Made by a program: the position numbers and the translations under genes | The notes under the pieces: model-generated | Database searches by the model: none | Told to the model about the DNA's origin: nothing | The model's input: the letters and a program-made list of their open reading frames with translations, nothing else | Part shown: positions 55,229 through 63,825 of the stretch, one piece after another | Layout of the letters: every line of letters starts with the position of its first letter | How positions within the stretch are numbered: position 1 is the first letter of the stretch | NCBI RefSeq assembly: GCF_002140175.1 | Contig: NZ_NGMO01000002.1 | Location: 566,972-630,971, forward strand | Reading direction: 5' to 3' | Length of the DNA stretch: 64,000 bases | DNA from: Candidatus Enterococcus wittei | Lineage (GTDB): Bacteria; Bacillota; Bacilli; Lactobacillales; Enterococcaceae

Positions 55229-55394
55229 GAGCGTGGAACAAGCATTATTTACTTTTGTTCCACGCTCTAAATACATATAAATGGCAAGAGCATAAGCAAC
55301 GCCTTCGGAAATAAGTTGAAATTCACAAAAATTCGAAAAGCAATTTTCGTGAATTCTTTCTTATTTCTCGGAGTTAAACGCTTGTCCCAGCCTC
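55229..55394. repeat. Interspersed intergenic repeat, copy B (with inserted hairpin)
   Basis: Shares with 11904-11996 the opening hairpin (GAGCGTGGAACAA / TTTGTTCCACGCTC), CTAAATAC-TATAAATGGC and the closing GGAGTTAAACGCTTGTCCCA. Between them is an extra long hairpin: GGAAATAAGTTGAAATTCAC pairs with GTGAATTC...CTTATTTCTC. It lies between convergent treC and the second AI-2E gene. The rest of 54946-55228 shows no gene. Confidence 0.75.
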
Positions 55395-55424
55395 CTTCTG
55401 TTACAAGAATACTTTTATGATCAT

Positions 55425-56615
55425 TTATTTGTCTTGTTCAAAGTAATCTTTTTCCGAGAACTCTGATTTTTGATACATTCCTTGATCCCCATAGTAGGTG
55501 TTATAGCGTTGTTTGAACTTTCTGAAGGTGAATACAATGAAAAGTTTGAGTAAAGTATAAATTGGAATACCAAAAATCACGCCCATAAGTCCTAAAAGGT
55601 CACCCATCACAAGTAAGACAATTAAAATCGTGATCGGATGGATTTGTAATCTATCACCCATGACACGTGGAATGACTAAATCACCATGTAATAGTTGGAC
55701 CACAAACCAGACGATCACAAATTTAACCGCCATGAAAGTCGAATCTTGAAAGGCAATAATCAAACCGGGAAAGAAAGCGATAAAAGGTCCGATATAAGGA
55801 ATGATACATAATAGACCAGCGGCAATGGCAAGAATACTTGCAAATTCTAAGCCAATCAACAAAAAAGTAACCCAATAGACAGTGCCTAAAATGAACGAAG
55901 CAATGATTTGCCCTTTTAAAAAAGCGCCTAGTTGCTGATTGGCAATTTTAGTCAAAGTACGAAAATCAGTACGAAACTTTGGTGGGATGATCCCTAAGAC
56001 AGACTGATAAAATTTGTGTGGATTTTTTAAAAGGAAAAAAGCAATGATCGGTCCAGTAAATAAAGTGATAAAAGTTGTCGTGACAGCTGAAAAAAGGTTT
56101 CCTAAACTTTTTGCACCACTTTGCCAGTATTCTCCAATAAATGAGGTGATATTTGAAGTCAAATCATCAATTGAAGCAAAAAAGTCATTGAATGCATTTG
56201 AAAAAGGGGTTTGTGCTAAGAATCCTTTCACGCTATTTTGAAAGTCTTGTAATAAATCGGGTAATTGATTGATCAAGGTTGTTGTTTGATGTTGTAAGAA
56301 GGGGATCAACCAGATACTTCCTAACCCGATGACTAAGAGAATCAAAACATACACTAAAATCACTGAAAGATTTCGAGAAAGTTTCTGACTCAGTCGCTGG
56401 ATCAACGGATCCAATAAATAATACAAAACCAATGCAAAAAGTACAGGTGGTAAGGTAGTAACGAAAATCACAACCAAAGGATTAAAAATAAAAGCAATTT
56501 GTTGGAAAAAATAAATGACTAAAGCAATCATGATAAGCAACCCTAGTATATAATAAGAAGTTTTCCCGCCTAAAAATTGAATCAAACGAGAAGAGTCTTT
56601 GGTATTCTTTTCCAC
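55425..56615 (-). CDS. AI-2E family transporter (PerM/YdiK type), B
   Basis: 396 residues, about eight membrane helices, with the core GLLCIIPYIGPFIAFFPGLIIAF and LVIPRVMGDRLQIHPITILIVLLVMG. It has a longer extracytoplasmic loop (about 110-190) and a charged cytoplasmic tail compared with the family member at 52028-53107, so they are distant paralogues rather than a recent duplication. Substrate unknown. GGAGAA ribosome site ahead of ATG 56615. Confidence 0.85.
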   Translation of the reverse strand: MEKNTKDSSRLIQFLGGKTSYYILGLLIMIALVIYFFQQIAFIFNPLVVIFVTTLPPVLFALVLYYLLDPLIQRLSQKLSRNLSVILVYVLILLVIGLGSIWLIPFLQHQTTTLINQLPDLLQDFQNSVKGFLAQTPFSNAFNDFFASIDDLTSNITSFIGEYWQSGAKSLGNLFSAVTTTFITLFTGPIIAFFLLKNPHKFYQSVLGIIPPKFRTDFRTLTKIANQQLGAFLKGQIIASFILGTVYWVTFLLIGLEFASILAIAAGLLCIIPYIGPFIAFFPGLIIAFQDSTFMAVKFVIVWFVVQLLHGDLVIPRVMGDRLQIHPITILIVLLVMGDLLGLMGVIFGIPIYTLLKLFIVFTFRKFKQRYNTYYGDQGMYQKSEFSEKDYFEQDK

Positions 56616-56960
56616 GATAGTTCTCCTTTTCTATAGTTTATTGTATAAAATGTGATGAAGGAATGTTTATCCACTCTAGTAGATTGAAACGAACGTATAT
56701 TACAGTCCTTTTGTTATTATAATCGGAATAAGGGGTAAAAAGAAAATGAAACAACTGAATAGTCAATAAAATATATTCTATGCTGATTTTATATCCGATA
56801 AAAAGTAAGAGAACTGCTTATAATCATGGGGAGATCGGAAAGGAAAGAGGATAAAAAGACGCAAGGAAAATGGAGAAAATAATCAAGGTGATCAACTAAC
56901 GTTTTATTAGAACAATATTGGTCTCAAATGACAAAAAAGTAGCAGAGAAAGTCATAAAAA

Positions 56961-57020
56961 ATAAGCCAACGAATATCGAAAATAGGAAAATCTATTTCTA
57001 AGATTCGTTAGCTTATTTTT
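56961..57020. terminator. Bidirectional-looking hairpin downstream of agrA
   Basis: AATAAGCCAACGAAT pairs with ATTCGTTAGCTTATT around an inner AAAATAGG/CTATTTCT helix; A-rich before and T-rich after. It would end the agr transcript on the minus strand. No gene is seen from 56616 to 57121. Confidence 0.8.
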
Positions 57021-57121
57021 AGAAATTGAATACGAAGATATACTGTACTCATTTTAAGAAACCTAGAAAATCTAGAAGGATTTCTTTTTTGAAATAGCTC
57101 ATAGGAAGAAGAAATACAAAG

Positions 57122-57850
57122 TCAAAAAATCAATTTCTTTAATCCACGGACGGATGCAGGGATAGTCTCACCATTTGAAAGAACAATTTCACGTGTTTTT
57201 TTATTGATTGATCGGATGTTTTGAGTGTTGATCACGTAGGATTTATGACAGCGGATGAAATGTTGGTTCTTCTTCTCGATTTCTTTTATTTTTTCATAGA
57301 ACTGCATTTGTGCATGGGTCAAATGTACCTCTAGCTTATGTGGGGTTTCAGGAGAAGTTGAGAAATATTGAATATCTCGGATTGGTAAAAATTTGATTTC
57401 ATCATTAAATTCAATTTTAAAAATGTCTTTTTGTAATGGAGCCGTTTGAAAATCTTCAAAAATTTTACTTAGAATCTGTTCGACATTCACTTTTAAATCA
57501 AAAATATCTTCTTTCACAATATAATCTGTGGGCTCAATATTGCTTTTTAAGATGGCCATAGAGAGGTCGGTATGTGAAGTAACATAAATGATCTTCCCTA
57601 ATGGATCAAGATCACGAACTCTTTTTCCAATAGCAATACCATCCAGTTCACTATCCTTGAGCTCGATATCTAGAAAATAAATGCCAAAGGACGAGGTTCG
57701 GATTTTAGCTGCATTCAATAGTTCAATTGGATCAGAAGTTGAGACATGGACATAACTATCCAAATTTTCAATCATGATTCGATTCTTGATAACTGTAGAA
57801 ATAACTTCAAGTTGTTTCGTATCATCTTCACAAATATAAATTGGAATCAT
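57122..57850 (-). CDS. agrA: AgrA/FsrA-type LytTR response regulator
   Basis: 242 residues. Receiver with E8/D9/D10 and phospho-acceptor D61 in YFLDIELKD; LytTR DNA-binding domain (about 140-242) with FIRCHKSYVINTQNIRSINKKTREIVLSNGETIPASVRG. Last gene of the agrB-D-C-A order on the minus strand; starts 12 bp after agrC with AAAGGAG. It would activate its own operon and target genes when phosphorylated. Gene symbol given by family; fsrA would be the enterococcal style. Confidence 0.9.
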   Translation of the reverse strand: MIPIYICEDDTKQLEVISTVIKNRIMIENLDSYVHVSTSDPIELLNAAKIRTSSFGIYFLDIELKDSELDGIAIGKRVRDLDPLGKIIYVTSHTDLSMAILKSNIEPTDYIVKEDIFDLKVNVEQILSKIFEDFQTAPLQKDIFKIEFNDEIKFLPIRDIQYFSTSPETPHKLEVHLTHAQMQFYEKIKEIEKKNQHFIRCHKSYVINTQNIRSINKKTREIVLSNGETIPASVRGLKKLIF

Positions 57851-57862
57851 ATAAATGCTCCT

Positions 57863-59143
57863 TTAATTGGTTTGTATATAAAGTGTTTGAGAGAACCGCT
57901 GATTTTCAATCGCTGTTTCAAGAAAAAGGTAAGGGTTGGCCTTCGTTAATTCATCAAGAATGAACAAACCTAGCCCTTCGTTTTTTGGATTTTGTTTGGT
58001 AGAGAATCCTTTTTGTTTTAATTGGCTAAGTGGCAAAGTATTCGTTGTCGTATTGATAATACGAATCGTTAATGAACGATTTTTCTTAAAGATCAATAAT
58101 TCCATTTTTTTCTTTTTAGTAATGGCTGCTCCTTCAATTGCGTTATCAAGGATGATTCCAAGCATCCTGACTAAGTTAACAGTGTATTTTTTCTCTAACT
58201 TCACTTCATCCGGGATGGTTATCTGGACAGAGATCCCTTTTTCTTGAGCCATCATCAATTTCAATGACAAAAGGCTTCTTATTTCTGGGACATTTATTTT
58301 GTCTAACAAGCTAAGGTTTGCGGGGAAGAGATTCATCATTTCACGTGTAGGCAAAATCGTTTGATCATAATATTTGCGTAACCCATCAAGATCGCCTTCA
58401 GAGATATAACTATTCATGGAAAAGAGTAGATTTTGATAGTCATGTTTAAATTCCCGTAGTTCTTGATAATTTTTTTCGAGATCTCTGATGTAATCTTGTT
58501 GTAATTGGATGCGCTGTTCCAACAATTGGTCAGCCATTTTTTTATTCGTTATTTTCCAATAGTAAGTCAAAATAATAAGACCTATACATAAATACAACAT
58601 AAAAAAACTAGTATTGAGAGCTAAGATCCGCGGTGTTTCACCTGAAAATCGGGTATAAAAAATAATGATATAGTAAGTTGCTAGTATCAAAAAACCGCTG
58701 ATGCCGATCATTCGACGATCGATTGCATGAGACCAATGATCCAAAGCGTTCTTAAAGCAAAATGCCAGTAAAGAAGACAAAATTGCTGAAAAAGCAAGGT
58801 GGAAATATTGTAATGTATCGCCTGGTTCGATCACAGAAGATGTTAAAACTAAAAAATCACCGATACTTGCCAAATGGTCTCCTAAAAGAGGGATCAATAA
58901 TCCCCAAGGTAGTGCATAGATCAATCGATGACGTGAAGTAGAAAAAAGATAAAATGTCAAAGTCAACATACCGCTTGCAACAAGCACAGAGAAAATTCCA
59001 ATAAATGGATAAAGTAACCCTAGTGAAATTGCTGATAAAGAAATAGTTATACAAAAGAAGAATTTACTTTTTATTTGATGGTTAATGAGTAAAATACACA
59101 TCGTCAAAATTAAATATTGCAAGGCTATGGACCATAAAAACAT
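57863..59143 (-). CDS. agrC: AgrC/FsrC-type peptide-sensing histidine kinase
   Basis: 426 residues: six to seven N-terminal membrane helices (1-195) forming the autoinducer receptor, coiled linker (about 200-230), phospho-acceptor H234 in REFKHDYQNLLF (HPK10 signature), and an HATPase domain with N box (GIILDNAIEGA) and G box NEGLGLFIL. ATG 59143 is preferred because GGGAG sits 8 bases upstream; ATG 59158 lacks a site and would put the Shine-Dalgarno sequence inside the gene. It should detect the processed AgrD peptide encoded immediately upstream. Confidence 0.9.
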   Translation of the reverse strand: MFLWSIALQYLILTMCILLINHQIKSKFFFCITISLSAISLGLLYPFIGIFSVLVASGMLTLTFYLFSTSRHRLIYALPWGLLIPLLGDHLASIGDFLVLTSSVIEPGDTLQYFHLAFSAILSSLLAFCFKNALDHWSHAIDRRMIGISGFLILATYYIIIFYTRFSGETPRILALNTSFFMLYLCIGLIILTYYWKITNKKMADQLLEQRIQLQQDYIRDLEKNYQELREFKHDYQNLLFSMNSYISEGDLDGLRKYYDQTILPTREMMNLFPANLSLLDKINVPEIRSLLSLKLMMAQEKGISVQITIPDEVKLEKKYTVNLVRMLGIILDNAIEGAAITKKKKMELLIFKKNRSLTIRIINTTTNTLPLSQLKQKGFSTKQNPKNEGLGLFILDELTKANPYLFLETAIENQRFSQTLYIQTN

Positions 59144-59191
59144 AAGCACAGCTCCCATTGAGTTTTCCCAAATTATAGCACAATTAATCCA

Positions 59192-59302
59192 CTATTTTTT
59201 TAATTTTTCTGGTATTTTAAACTCTGAGAGCATACCGAAGCAACAGCCAGATACAAAGAAATCAGATAGACTAGATAATTGTTTAACGATTGTTTTTTTC
59301 AT
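59192..59302 (-). CDS. agrD: AgrD-type autoinducing peptide precursor
   Basis: 36 residues, below usual gene-calling size. N-terminal amphipathic leader (MKKTIVKQLSSLSDFF), a core VSGCCFGML, and an acidic/Pro C-terminal recognition segment SEFKIPEKLKK that aligns with DEVEVPKEL of S. aureus AgrD. By that alignment the signal ends at Leu25 and the ring would be the thiolactone Cys21-Phe-Gly-Met-Leu25, the standard five-residue ring. GGAGG lies 8 bases before ATG 59302. The gene begins inside agrB (20-bp overlap), so precursor and processing enzyme are translationally coupled. Confidence 0.85.
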   Translation of the reverse strand: MKKTIVKQLSSLSDFFVSGCCFGMLSEFKIPEKLKK

Positions 59303-59885
59303 AAAAAATTCCTCCAATATTCATTAAGTAATTCGTAACTGGAAGTAACATCATTATCTCTAAAACAATCCCGAGAAGAAAGTAAGTAGAAAAATATGAA
59401 TTAGAAAAAAACAAAATAATGGTAGCAAACAAAAGAAACATAAAGATTGCTTTTTTCAATAAAGGGGGGCGCTTTTCAGGCTCAATGGGATTAAGAGCTG
59501 TGCCTCGTGATCCATAGCGAAGCAATAGAAAAAAGCAACTAATTAATAGGATGACTATCCATGGAAAAGAAATAGTCAATTGATAATGTTTCATCAATAA
59601 GGGAACGCCCCACAAATAAAGCAATGTCCAAAGCAAGCAGGCAAATTCAGAACCGGAGTGTAGCCCATAAGCATATCTGCGGACACAGATATATGACAAA
59701 AATGTCATTCCTGTTTCTACCCATGAACCGGTAATAATAGAAAATACCAAAACGACAGCTAATTTTCCTAGATTGTTCAGTAACACGTCAATTGCGAATT
59801 TTACTTGTATATAGGTAATATCTTCTTCATCCTGTTCTCCGCTGAATAAGGTTTCTAATAATTTATTGACCACTTTGTTTTTCAT
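59283..59885 (-). CDS. agrB: AgrB-type membrane peptidase
   Basis: 200 residues, about five to six membrane helices. The catalytic pair H76 and C83 is in RRYAYGLHSGSEFACLL, with the same 7-residue spacing as H77/C84 in S. aureus AgrB. It cleaves AgrD at its C-terminal segment and helps form the thiolactone. GGGAGG ribosome site before ATG 59885. Just upstream the assembly runs into adapter sequence (59900), so the promoter cannot be judged. Confidence 0.92.
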   Translation of the reverse strand: MKNKVVNKLLETLFSGEQDEEDITYIQVKFAIDVLLNNLGKLAVVLVFSIITGSWVETGMTFLSYICVRRYAYGLHSGSEFACLLWTLLYLWGVPLLMKHYQLTISFPWIVILLISCFFLLLRYGSRGTALNPIEPEKRPPLLKKAIFMFLLFATIILFFSNSYFSTYFLLGIVLEIMMLLPVTNYLMNIGGIFYEKNNR

Positions 59886-59899
59886 CTATACGTACCTCC

Positions 59900-59935
59900 C
59901 TGTCTCTTATACACATCTAGATGTGTATAAGAGAC
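59900..59935. other. Nextera junction adapter (36 of 38 bp)
   Basis: Two abutting Tn5 mosaic ends, missing the last two bases. Directly follows the agrB ribosome site region. Confidence 0.97.
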
Positions 59936-59973
59936 TTGTATATAGGTAATATCTTCTTCATCCTGTTCTCCGC
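59934..59973. repeat. 40-bp duplicate of an agrB segment between two adapters
   Basis: Same 40 bases as 59803-59842 in agrB, sandwiched between two adapters; an assembly artefact. Confidence 0.93.
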
Positions 59974-60011
59974 CTGTCTCTTATACACATCTAGATGTGT
60001 ATAAGAGACAG
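59974..60011. other. Nextera junction adapter (complete, 38 bp)
   Basis: Complete copy of two abutting Tn5 mosaic ends. The sequence from 60012 to 60434 has no gene, only an inverted repeat GAAGAAAGTAATAA / TTATTACTTTCTTC near 60269-60310, and may not be the true neighbour of agrB. Confidence 0.98.
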
Positions 60012-60434
60012 ACCAATTTATTTGTATTCTCTGGAGTGTTGGTATATTTTTCAGATGTAATGGAAAGATTTATATAGAAATAACAGCTATCCCTATTTAT
60101 TTTAATGAACAGTTTTGATGCAAAAAGAACCTTTTATGATTTTTTTGTGTTATGTTCGATTTTTTGTGGTAAAAATTAGGTGTGGTTGTGAAGGGTGAAA
60201 AGATACTTATAAGCGACACGTTCTTATATGTATATGCTGGAACAACTATAGTAAAAATAATTTTTGAGAAGAAAGTAATAAAACATTTTCCCCACTTATT
60301 ACTTTCTTCGTAAGTCCGAAGCAGACACTGAAAATAAGTAAGTTCTTAACATACCAATTTTTTCTGAACGCTGCTTTCAACAACTAAAAAATGATCGGTT
60401 ATTGCTAAAATCACAATATACTGGAGGATATCTA

Positions 60435-60650
60435 ATGGAAAATGAATATTTATTTGCAGTAGGAGAAATTCACGAATTTGTTTCAGATTTATTTGACTCT
60501 CCTGTGAAAGGGGAAGTTGAGAAGATATATGAAAACAGTATGAAGATTCGGGTGCTGAATTGTGCCGCTGAGGATAATGATACGGCGGATAATTTGCACT
60601 GGCAACTTATCGTTCGAAAATCAAGTGCGGTAAGAGAGTACAGTTATTAA
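60435..60650 (+). CDS. Small DUF2187-like protein
   Basis: 71 residues. The central part VGEIHEFVSDLFDSPVKGEVEKIYENSMKI resembles the KOW-like DUF2187 family (Bacillus YkvS pattern G-x-I-V-E-F...G-x-V-E-K-V-x-ENS). ATG 60435 follows CTGGAGGA at 6 bases. Function unknown; likely a small cytoplasmic nucleic-acid- or ribosome-associated protein by family resemblance only. Confidence 0.65.
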   Translation: MENEYLFAVGEIHEFVSDLFDSPVKGEVEKIYENSMKIRVLNCAAEDNDTADNLHWQLIVRKSSAVREYSY

Positions 60651-60710
60651 GCCGACTTTCAGGCATAAAAAATAGAATTTCTTGCTAGATAATCGAAAAA
60701 GGGAGCTTCT

Positions 60711-60766
60711 GAAAAGAGATAGACCAAAGTCGGGATGATTTTGTTCTGTCTCTTTTCGTTTTCTTA
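60711..60766. terminator. Terminator between convergent genes
   Basis: GAAAAGAGATAGA (60711-60723) pairs with TCTGTCTCTTTTC (60745-60757), then T-rich sequence. Confidence 0.85.
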
Positions 60767-60769
60767 TTT

Positions 60770-61450
60770 TTATAAAAAAGAAGTATGACTATAAAATCGC
60801 CATAATTTAATACTTTGGACAATTGCTATGATCAAGAATAGGAAAGAAACACACAAAATAGAATGTGGACCGAGTAATGAGTGGAAAAAAACTAAAGTGA
60901 TTGCCCCAGCAATAAAAGATAGGACAACAGAAAAGTAATGAAAGAAATGCTCAAGATCTTTTTTTTCTTTTGTAACTAAATAAGCATATAAGGATGTAGC
61001 CACTCCTTTTAAGTTCCCCGTTGTAAATAAATTCGTATAAGCGCGTCCGTTGATTTTATCGAATGCTACCCATTGGATTGCTGCAGTAAAAGCAATTAAG
61101 ATTGTAACAGTGGTTGGATGTATGTGGATGCTTGTATAACCAATAATGAAAAAGATCAGCGCTTCATAGTAAAGGACAAATAAGCGCCAAAATGGTTTTT
61201 CTTTTCGCCTAAAGTAATCAATTAGAAATTTAGTCAATAGAATTCCTATGAAAAAGAAAAAAGTAGCGGCTACTTTTTTTCCTACACCTACCCAATCCTG
61301 ATCAAATGATTGAATAATAGCTAAAATAATGTTTCCCGTTTGTGCAGAGGCAAATGTATTGTATTGGATATACGTATAGCTATCCATGGCTCCTCCAATA
61401 AATGTCAATAATAAACCTACAGTACGACCCTCATGAAATGACGTACGCAT
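60770..61450 (-). CDS. DUF1275 (YoaK-type) membrane protein
   Basis: 226 residues, about six membrane helices. DUF1275 landmarks: LLLTFIGGAMDSYTYIQYNTFASAQTGNII near the N-terminus and NLFTTGNLKGVATSLYAYL around 150-170. Transport function is suggested for the family but unproven. ATG 61450 is chosen because GAAGGTGAAAA precedes it; the frame is open 47 codons further upstream but that part is AT-rich and not family-like. Monocistronic. Confidence 0.88.
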   Translation of the reverse strand: MRTSFHEGRTVGLLLTFIGGAMDSYTYIQYNTFASAQTGNIILAIIQSFDQDWVGVGKKVAATFFFFIGILLTKFLIDYFRRKEKPFWRLFVLYYEALIFFIIGYTSIHIHPTTVTILIAFTAAIQWVAFDKINGRAYTNLFTTGNLKGVATSLYAYLVTKEKKDLEHFFHYFSVVLSFIAGAITLVFFHSLLGPHSILCVSFLFLIIAIVQSIKLWRFYSHTSFL

Positions 61451-61620
61451 TTTTTCACCTTCAACTAATTTAAATTTTTTCGTTATTATCTTAGCACAAT
61501 TTTGAAATATATGTGAAAGTTTCTGAAAACTAAATGAAGTAGGAACTCGTTTTATTTTTATGAAAGGTCTGTTAGTATTAAGAAAAATCATATGAGTAAA
61601 AAAATAAATAAAAAAGAAAG

Positions 61621-63825
61621 ATGGGGAAAATGATCAGTCAAGAAAATGAAAAAGAGATTCTTCGATTGCAAAGAGAAATCGACCATTGGGAAAAAAAGTA
61701 TAAAAAACTTCAACAAATTTTTCGGTTGCAAGAGGAAATCATTGCTAGCTATGAAGCTGCATATGGGGAAGCTCCAGGATTGTTAGAAGAAGAATGGCCA
61801 GTAGAAAAGCAGCAAGACCATTCGTTTTTCAAAAAATTAGAGAAACGTTCCTACAATCGTTTTAATAATGAGCAAAAAGCAGCAATTATTTATGACATGA
61901 AAAAACATTTGCGAATAATTGCTGGTGCGGGTAGTGGGAAAACACAGACGATTTGTGCCAAGGCAGTTTATCTAATGTCCGAGCAAGAGGTAGATGAAGA
62001 ACGAATACTGATGATTACTTTTACACGAAATGCAGCGAATGAACTAAAAAAAAGAGTTGATAACTTCAGTCAACGAAAAACGAACGTTCATATAGGAACA
62101 TTTCATAGTATTTTTTATCGCCTGTATCATGAAATATGTCGGAAATTTCCCGAGATCACAGTTGGTGTGCAAGGGGATTTTTCAAAAGAGACCCCTTATA
62201 AAATCAACTTAGTCTTACAAAAACTGATTCGAAAATATCAGTTATATTCTTTTGATCAATACGGAGAAAAAAATATTGCAGAACGGTTAGATTATTGGCA
62301 GAACATGAATCTGTCTCAAAAAGAAATCATCGCACTGATTAAAAAGAAATTTGATCAGATTGAAAAGAATGGTCGTACACCGATATCGGAACGAATGGAC
62401 ACTTTGATGACTGAATTATATGAACAAAAACAATTACAGCATCTGTTTGAGTTCAATGATGTTCTTCAAAATTTAAAACTGGTTTTAGCTAATGAGAAAA
62501 TTAGACAATACGTTGGACAAAAATATGATTATTTATTTATCGATGAATTTCAAGATACTAATCCACTTCAATGGGAAATTGTCCGTTTGATGACGAAAGA
62601 TACAGCAATGAAGCTGATCGTCGTCGGAGACGATGATCAAAGTATCTATGGTTTTAGGGGTTCAGAGCCAGCGTATATCAAACATTTTGAATTGATATAT
62701 CCGACAGAAACTCTCTTTTTATTAACAAATTATCGATCCCGTGCAGCTATTGTCCAGGGAGCAAATCGCTTGATCACTTTTAACAAAGAAGATCGTATTC
62801 CTAAGGCAATGGTTCCTGCACAAAAAGAAGCAGGTATATTAGAAGCCTTGACTTTTAAAAATACTCGAGAGGAAAGTAAATGGTTGATTCAGCAGATCAA
62901 TCAATTAATCAAAGAAAAGGGAAAATATAAAGAATCCATCGTGTTATATCGTTCTCTTTCCCAAACAGAACTATTAGTTCAGCAGTTGCTTCAGACAGAT
63001 ATTCCCTTTGTGTTAGAAGCAGATACACAATATGAAGGAATTTTTGGGATAAAAGTTTTTCAGCAGTTCTATCAAAAATTTATTAGTTGGTATGAATCGC
63101 CAGTCAATCAAAAAAAACAGATGTATCAACAGTTGCTTCGACAGTTGATGGTCAATTGTTATCTAAAGGTAACAGAATGTGATCAATTTTTCTCAAAACA
63201 AAATAAAGAATTGGATATTGTTACTTATATAACTACTAGAAGACCTAATCTAAAAGCACGAGAAAAAGAAATAAAAGCGTTTGTCGAAGCCTTAAAACCT
63301 TTTGCTTCACAAGTGAATCAACCTATAAATAAATTGATAGAAACATATTGTGAGCTTCCAAGACCAGCTAAAGAATTGGAACAAGGGGATAAAGAATGGT
63401 TATTCGAAACACTTCAACAGTATAGTTCTGTGGTACAGCTGAATGAGTTGAGAAAAGAAATACAGGCAGTTGCTCAACAACTTAAAACTCGGCTGATCGC
63501 TTATCGTAAAGGAAAGTTAGATGCACTTTGTATTCAAAGTATTCATAAAAGTAAAGGATTAAGCTATAGAAATGTTTTCCTTATTGGTTGTAACGAAGGG
63601 ATGCTTCCTTACAGTGGAGCAGTATCTAAAAAAGACACTCAAGAAGAAGAACTGAAAATAGAACCGGTAACTACGATTGAAGAAGAACGACGACTTTTTT
63701 ATGTAGCAATGACTAGAGCAAGAAATCGTTTGTACTTGTGTGTTCCTCAATTCAAAGGAGAAAGGAAACTGAAACCCTCCCGATTTATTAAAGAAACGGG
63801 CGTAAAGTTAAAGATGAATTCTTGA
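61621..63825 (+). CDS. UvrD/Rep-family ATP-dependent DNA helicase (superfamily 1)
   Basis: 734 residues. N-terminal coiled segment (about 5-60), then the SF1A motifs in order: Q/I RIIAGAGSGKTQTI (Walker A 102-108), Ia TFTRNAANELKKR, II FIDEFQDTNPLQW, III VVGDDDQSIYGFRGSEP, IV LTNYRS, V IQSIHKSKGLSYRNVFLIGC and VI EEERRLFYVAMTRARNRLYL. The N-terminal extension and length resemble the HelD/helicase IV-like or RecQ-independent UvrD group rather than PcrA (which has a nearby ligA). It is 3'-5' DNA-unwinding by family; precise role unclear. The start may be ATG 61621 or 61630. Confidence 0.88.
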   Translation: MGKMISQENEKEILRLQREIDHWEKKYKKLQQIFRLQEEIIASYEAAYGEAPGLLEEEWPVEKQQDHSFFKKLEKRSYNRFNNEQKAAIIYDMKKHLRIIAGAGSGKTQTICAKAVYLMSEQEVDEERILMITFTRNAANELKKRVDNFSQRKTNVHIGTFHSIFYRLYHEICRKFPEITVGVQGDFSKETPYKINLVLQKLIRKYQLYSFDQYGEKNIAERLDYWQNMNLSQKEIIALIKKKFDQIEKNGRTPISERMDTLMTELYEQKQLQHLFEFNDVLQNLKLVLANEKIRQYVGQKYDYLFIDEFQDTNPLQWEIVRLMTKDTAMKLIVVGDDDQSIYGFRGSEPAYIKHFELIYPTETLFLLTNYRSRAAIVQGANRLITFNKEDRIPKAMVPAQKEAGILEALTFKNTREESKWLIQQINQLIKEKGKYKESIVLYRSLSQTELLVQQLLQTDIPFVLEADTQYEGIFGIKVFQQFYQKFISWYESPVNQKKQMYQQLLRQLMVNCYLKVTECDQFFSKQNKELDIVTYITTRRPNLKAREKEIKAFVEALKPFASQVNQPINKLIETYCELPRPAKELEQGDKEWLFETLQQYSSVVQLNELRKEIQAVAQQLKTRLIAYRKGKLDALCIQSIHKSKGLSYRNVFLIGCNEGMLPYSGAVSKKDTQEEELKIEPVTTIEEERRLFYVAMTRARNRLYLCVPQFKGERKLKPSRFIKETGVKLKMNS

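Noticed and set aside
59085..59327. 80-codon plus-strand ORF opposite agrD
   Set aside because: It is antisense to agrD/agrC with no start signal; the minus-strand AgrD has a ribosome site and family features.
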